DNA from: CAZEBW01 sp964510205
GTDB lineage: Bacteria > Chloroflexota > Anaerolineae > VGOG01
Reading direction: 5' to 3'
NCBI GenBank assembly: GCA_964510205.1
Contig: CAZEBW010000007.1
Span: forward strand, 1 to 64,000
DNA length: 64,000 nucleotides
The translations under genes and the position numbers were made by a program. Positions within the stretch are counted from its first letter, which is position 1; each line of letters opens with the position of its first letter. The notes beneath the pieces were generated by a model. That model did not search any database. It was not told the DNA's origin and saw nothing but the letters and a program-made list of their open reading frames with translations. Shown piece after piece: positions 62,874 through 64,000 of this stretch.

Positions 62874-64000
62874 ATGCATCCCCCATCTCCAATCAACATC
62901 CTGCTGATCACAATTGACTGCCTACGCCCAGACCACATGAGCATCTACGGCTACAAACGTCCGACCACGCCCCATCTGGACGACTTGGCCAACAAAGGGG
63001 TGTCCTTCACTCAGGTCATCTCTCAAGGTCCCTGTACCGAGGCTTCGTTCCCTGCCCTGTTTAGCTCTACCTATCCGGGGATGTTGGGAGGATTTCCACA
63101 CTTGTCACCCCAACGTAGGCTTCTGGCAGAGATGCTTAGGGAGGCCGGCTACCGCACCGTGGCCCTGGGGAGCAATCCACACCTGTCGTCCGCCTACGGC
63201 TACGATAGGGGGTTTGAGGTATTCGATAGCAACCTCGTCCCCTGGATCCAATCGCGTCAGCACCAGCTTCTCAAGCACCTGAATCGCTTCTTCAACGTCG
63301 CCCGCGGGTTGCTCCCCTACCTTCCCGCCAGCACTCTGACCGCCAAGGCCCTTCGCTTCCTGCGCCGCCGCCCCGCAGCCAAGCCCTGGTTTCTGTGGTT
63401 ACACTACATGGACGTTCACGAGCCGTATTGCCCGCCGCGCCGCCACGCCGCACGGTTTCAGAGTACCGAGCGACCGAAGCTCTCCAACCGGGCGCTGTGG
63501 CGGAAGGCCCTGTCTCAACCCGGGGAGATCAACGAGAACGAACGCCAGCACCTGATAGACCTGTACGATGCGGAGATCAACTTCGCGGATGAGCAGATTG
63601 GACGGCTTTTGATGCACCTGCAGCAGTTGGACTCGCTGGACTCGACGTTGGTCATCGTCACCGCTGACCACGGGGAGGAGTTTGGAGAACACGGTCAATT
63701 CTCTCACCGATTTAAGCTTTACGACGAGCTGTTGTGGGTGCCGCTCCTCATGCGGCTGCCGTTAGGCAAGCTCTCCGACCGCAGCCCGACCGCTGGCCAA
63801 GTCGTAACCGCGCAAGTGCGTTTGCTCGACTTGGCACCGACGATTCTCGACCTCCTCAATTTAGACGACGGCCCATTTGAAGGCACAAGCCTCCTCCCTC
63901 TGATCCAGGGACGCGATGAAACGTCCAGGATAGCCATCAGTGAGACGCAACCCAAGACGGGGTTATACGCCATCCGCCACAAGGGCTGGAAGTTGATCCT
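62874..64000 (+). CDS. Sulfatase/alkaline phosphatase-superfamily hydrolase (partial, runs off the window)
   Basis: The frame is open from the ATG at 62874 (GAGGTGAAAGAG upstream) to the last base, at least 375 residues. The fold is that of sulfatases/phosphoglycerol transferases: metal site ILLITIDCLRPDHMSIYG, the TPHLDDLANKGVSFTQV block, HYMDVHEPY, and VTADHGEEFGEHGQFSHRF with the second metal pair. The nucleophile region reads GPCTEASFPALFSS. It has a Cys but not the CxPSR needed for formylglycine formation, so it may instead be a phosphatase or phosphotransferase. It sits divergent to a glycan operon and may modify the same polymer. Confidence 0.85.
   Translation, partial: MHPPSPINILLITIDCLRPDHMSIYGYKRPTTPHLDDLANKGVSFTQVISQGPCTEASFPALFSSTYPGMLGGFPHLSPQRRLLAEMLREAGYRTVALGSNPHLSSAYGYDRGFEVFDSNLVPWIQSRQHQLLKHLNRFFNVARGLLPYLPASTLTAKALRFLRRRPAAKPWFLWLHYMDVHEPYCPPRRHAARFQSTERPKLSNRALWRKALSQPGEINENERQHLIDLYDAEINFADEQIGRLLMHLQQLDSLDSTLVIVTADHGEEFGEHGQFSHRFKLYDELLWVPLLMRLPLGKLSDRSPTAGQVVTAQVRLLDLAPTILDLLNLDDGPFEGTSLLPLIQGRDETSRIAISETQPKTGLYAIRHKGWKLI

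Overview
The window looks like a chromosomal segment of a GC-rich (roughly 60 % by eye) anaerobic member of the Chloroflexota, probably Anaerolineae-like. The reasons are secreted proteins with long Thr-Pro linkers and a C-terminal YLPVV-type tail, a GatCAB amidotransferase, separately encoded cobalamin-dependent mutase subunits, a ferredoxin-dependent 2-oxoacid oxidoreductase, and many short palindromic and heptameric repeats between genes. The taxonomic call is an inference. No rRNA, tRNA, CRISPR array, phage or complete insertion sequence was seen.

Layout. 0-13.8 kb (mostly minus strand): MFS exporter, Thr-Pro lipoprotein, coiled-coil membrane protein, 23S rRNA methyltransferase, glutamate dehydrogenase, gatB, a VapBC-like pair, alanine dehydrogenase, galU, an AbrB-like regulator, gatCA, and a DedA/TVP38 gene broken by an in-frame stop. 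13.8-21.7 kb: class A penicillin-binding protein, family 9 glycosyltransferase, a small MerR/excisionase-type HTH gene with a damaged partial duplicate, metallo-hydrolase, threonine synthase. 21.7-28.8 kb: fpg and a B12 island (meaB, a cobalamin-binding subunit, an isobutyryl-CoA-mutase-like large subunit, cobalamin adenosyltransferase, methylmalonyl-CoA epimerase, methylmalonyl-CoA mutase large subunit). 29-33 kb: secreted Thr-Pro protein and a double PH-domain membrane protein. 33-39.4 kb: a four-gene 2-oxoacid:ferredoxin oxidoreductase cluster with a flavoprotein-ferredoxin fusion, two small membrane proteins, phosphate butyryltransferase. 39.4-48.4 kb: secA, prs, an acetyltransferase, then bifunctional nuclease-dnaB-dnaD-helicase loader; the loader carries two tandem AAA+ domains. 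48.5-55.4 kb: two two-component systems and two more small HTH genes. 55.6-64 kb: acetyltransferase, asnS, a CrtI-like oxidoreductase, three glycosyltransferases with a tiny coupled ORF, and a sulfatase-superfamily gene cut by the window end.

How it fits together. Glutamate and alanine dehydrogenases, a 2-oxoacid:ferredoxin oxidoreductase, phosphate butyryltransferase, isobutyryl-CoA and methylmalonyl-CoA mutases with their adenosyltransferase, GTPase chaperone and epimerase are consistent with fermentation of amino acids, including branched-chain ones, through acyl-CoA intermediates.

The most unusual signals are: (1) three near-identical BldC/MerR-like mini-regulators, with repeated TTGTAG/CTACAA half-sites overlapping a promoter in front of two of them and a similar array upstream of the epimerase gene; (2) an F/Q active-site pair in one mutase that points to isobutyryl-CoA mutase; (3) heptameric tandem repeats and palindromes that have entered coding sequences in frame; (4) a helicase loader with two AAA+ domains; (5) an exact 58-bp repeat present twice in opposite orientation.
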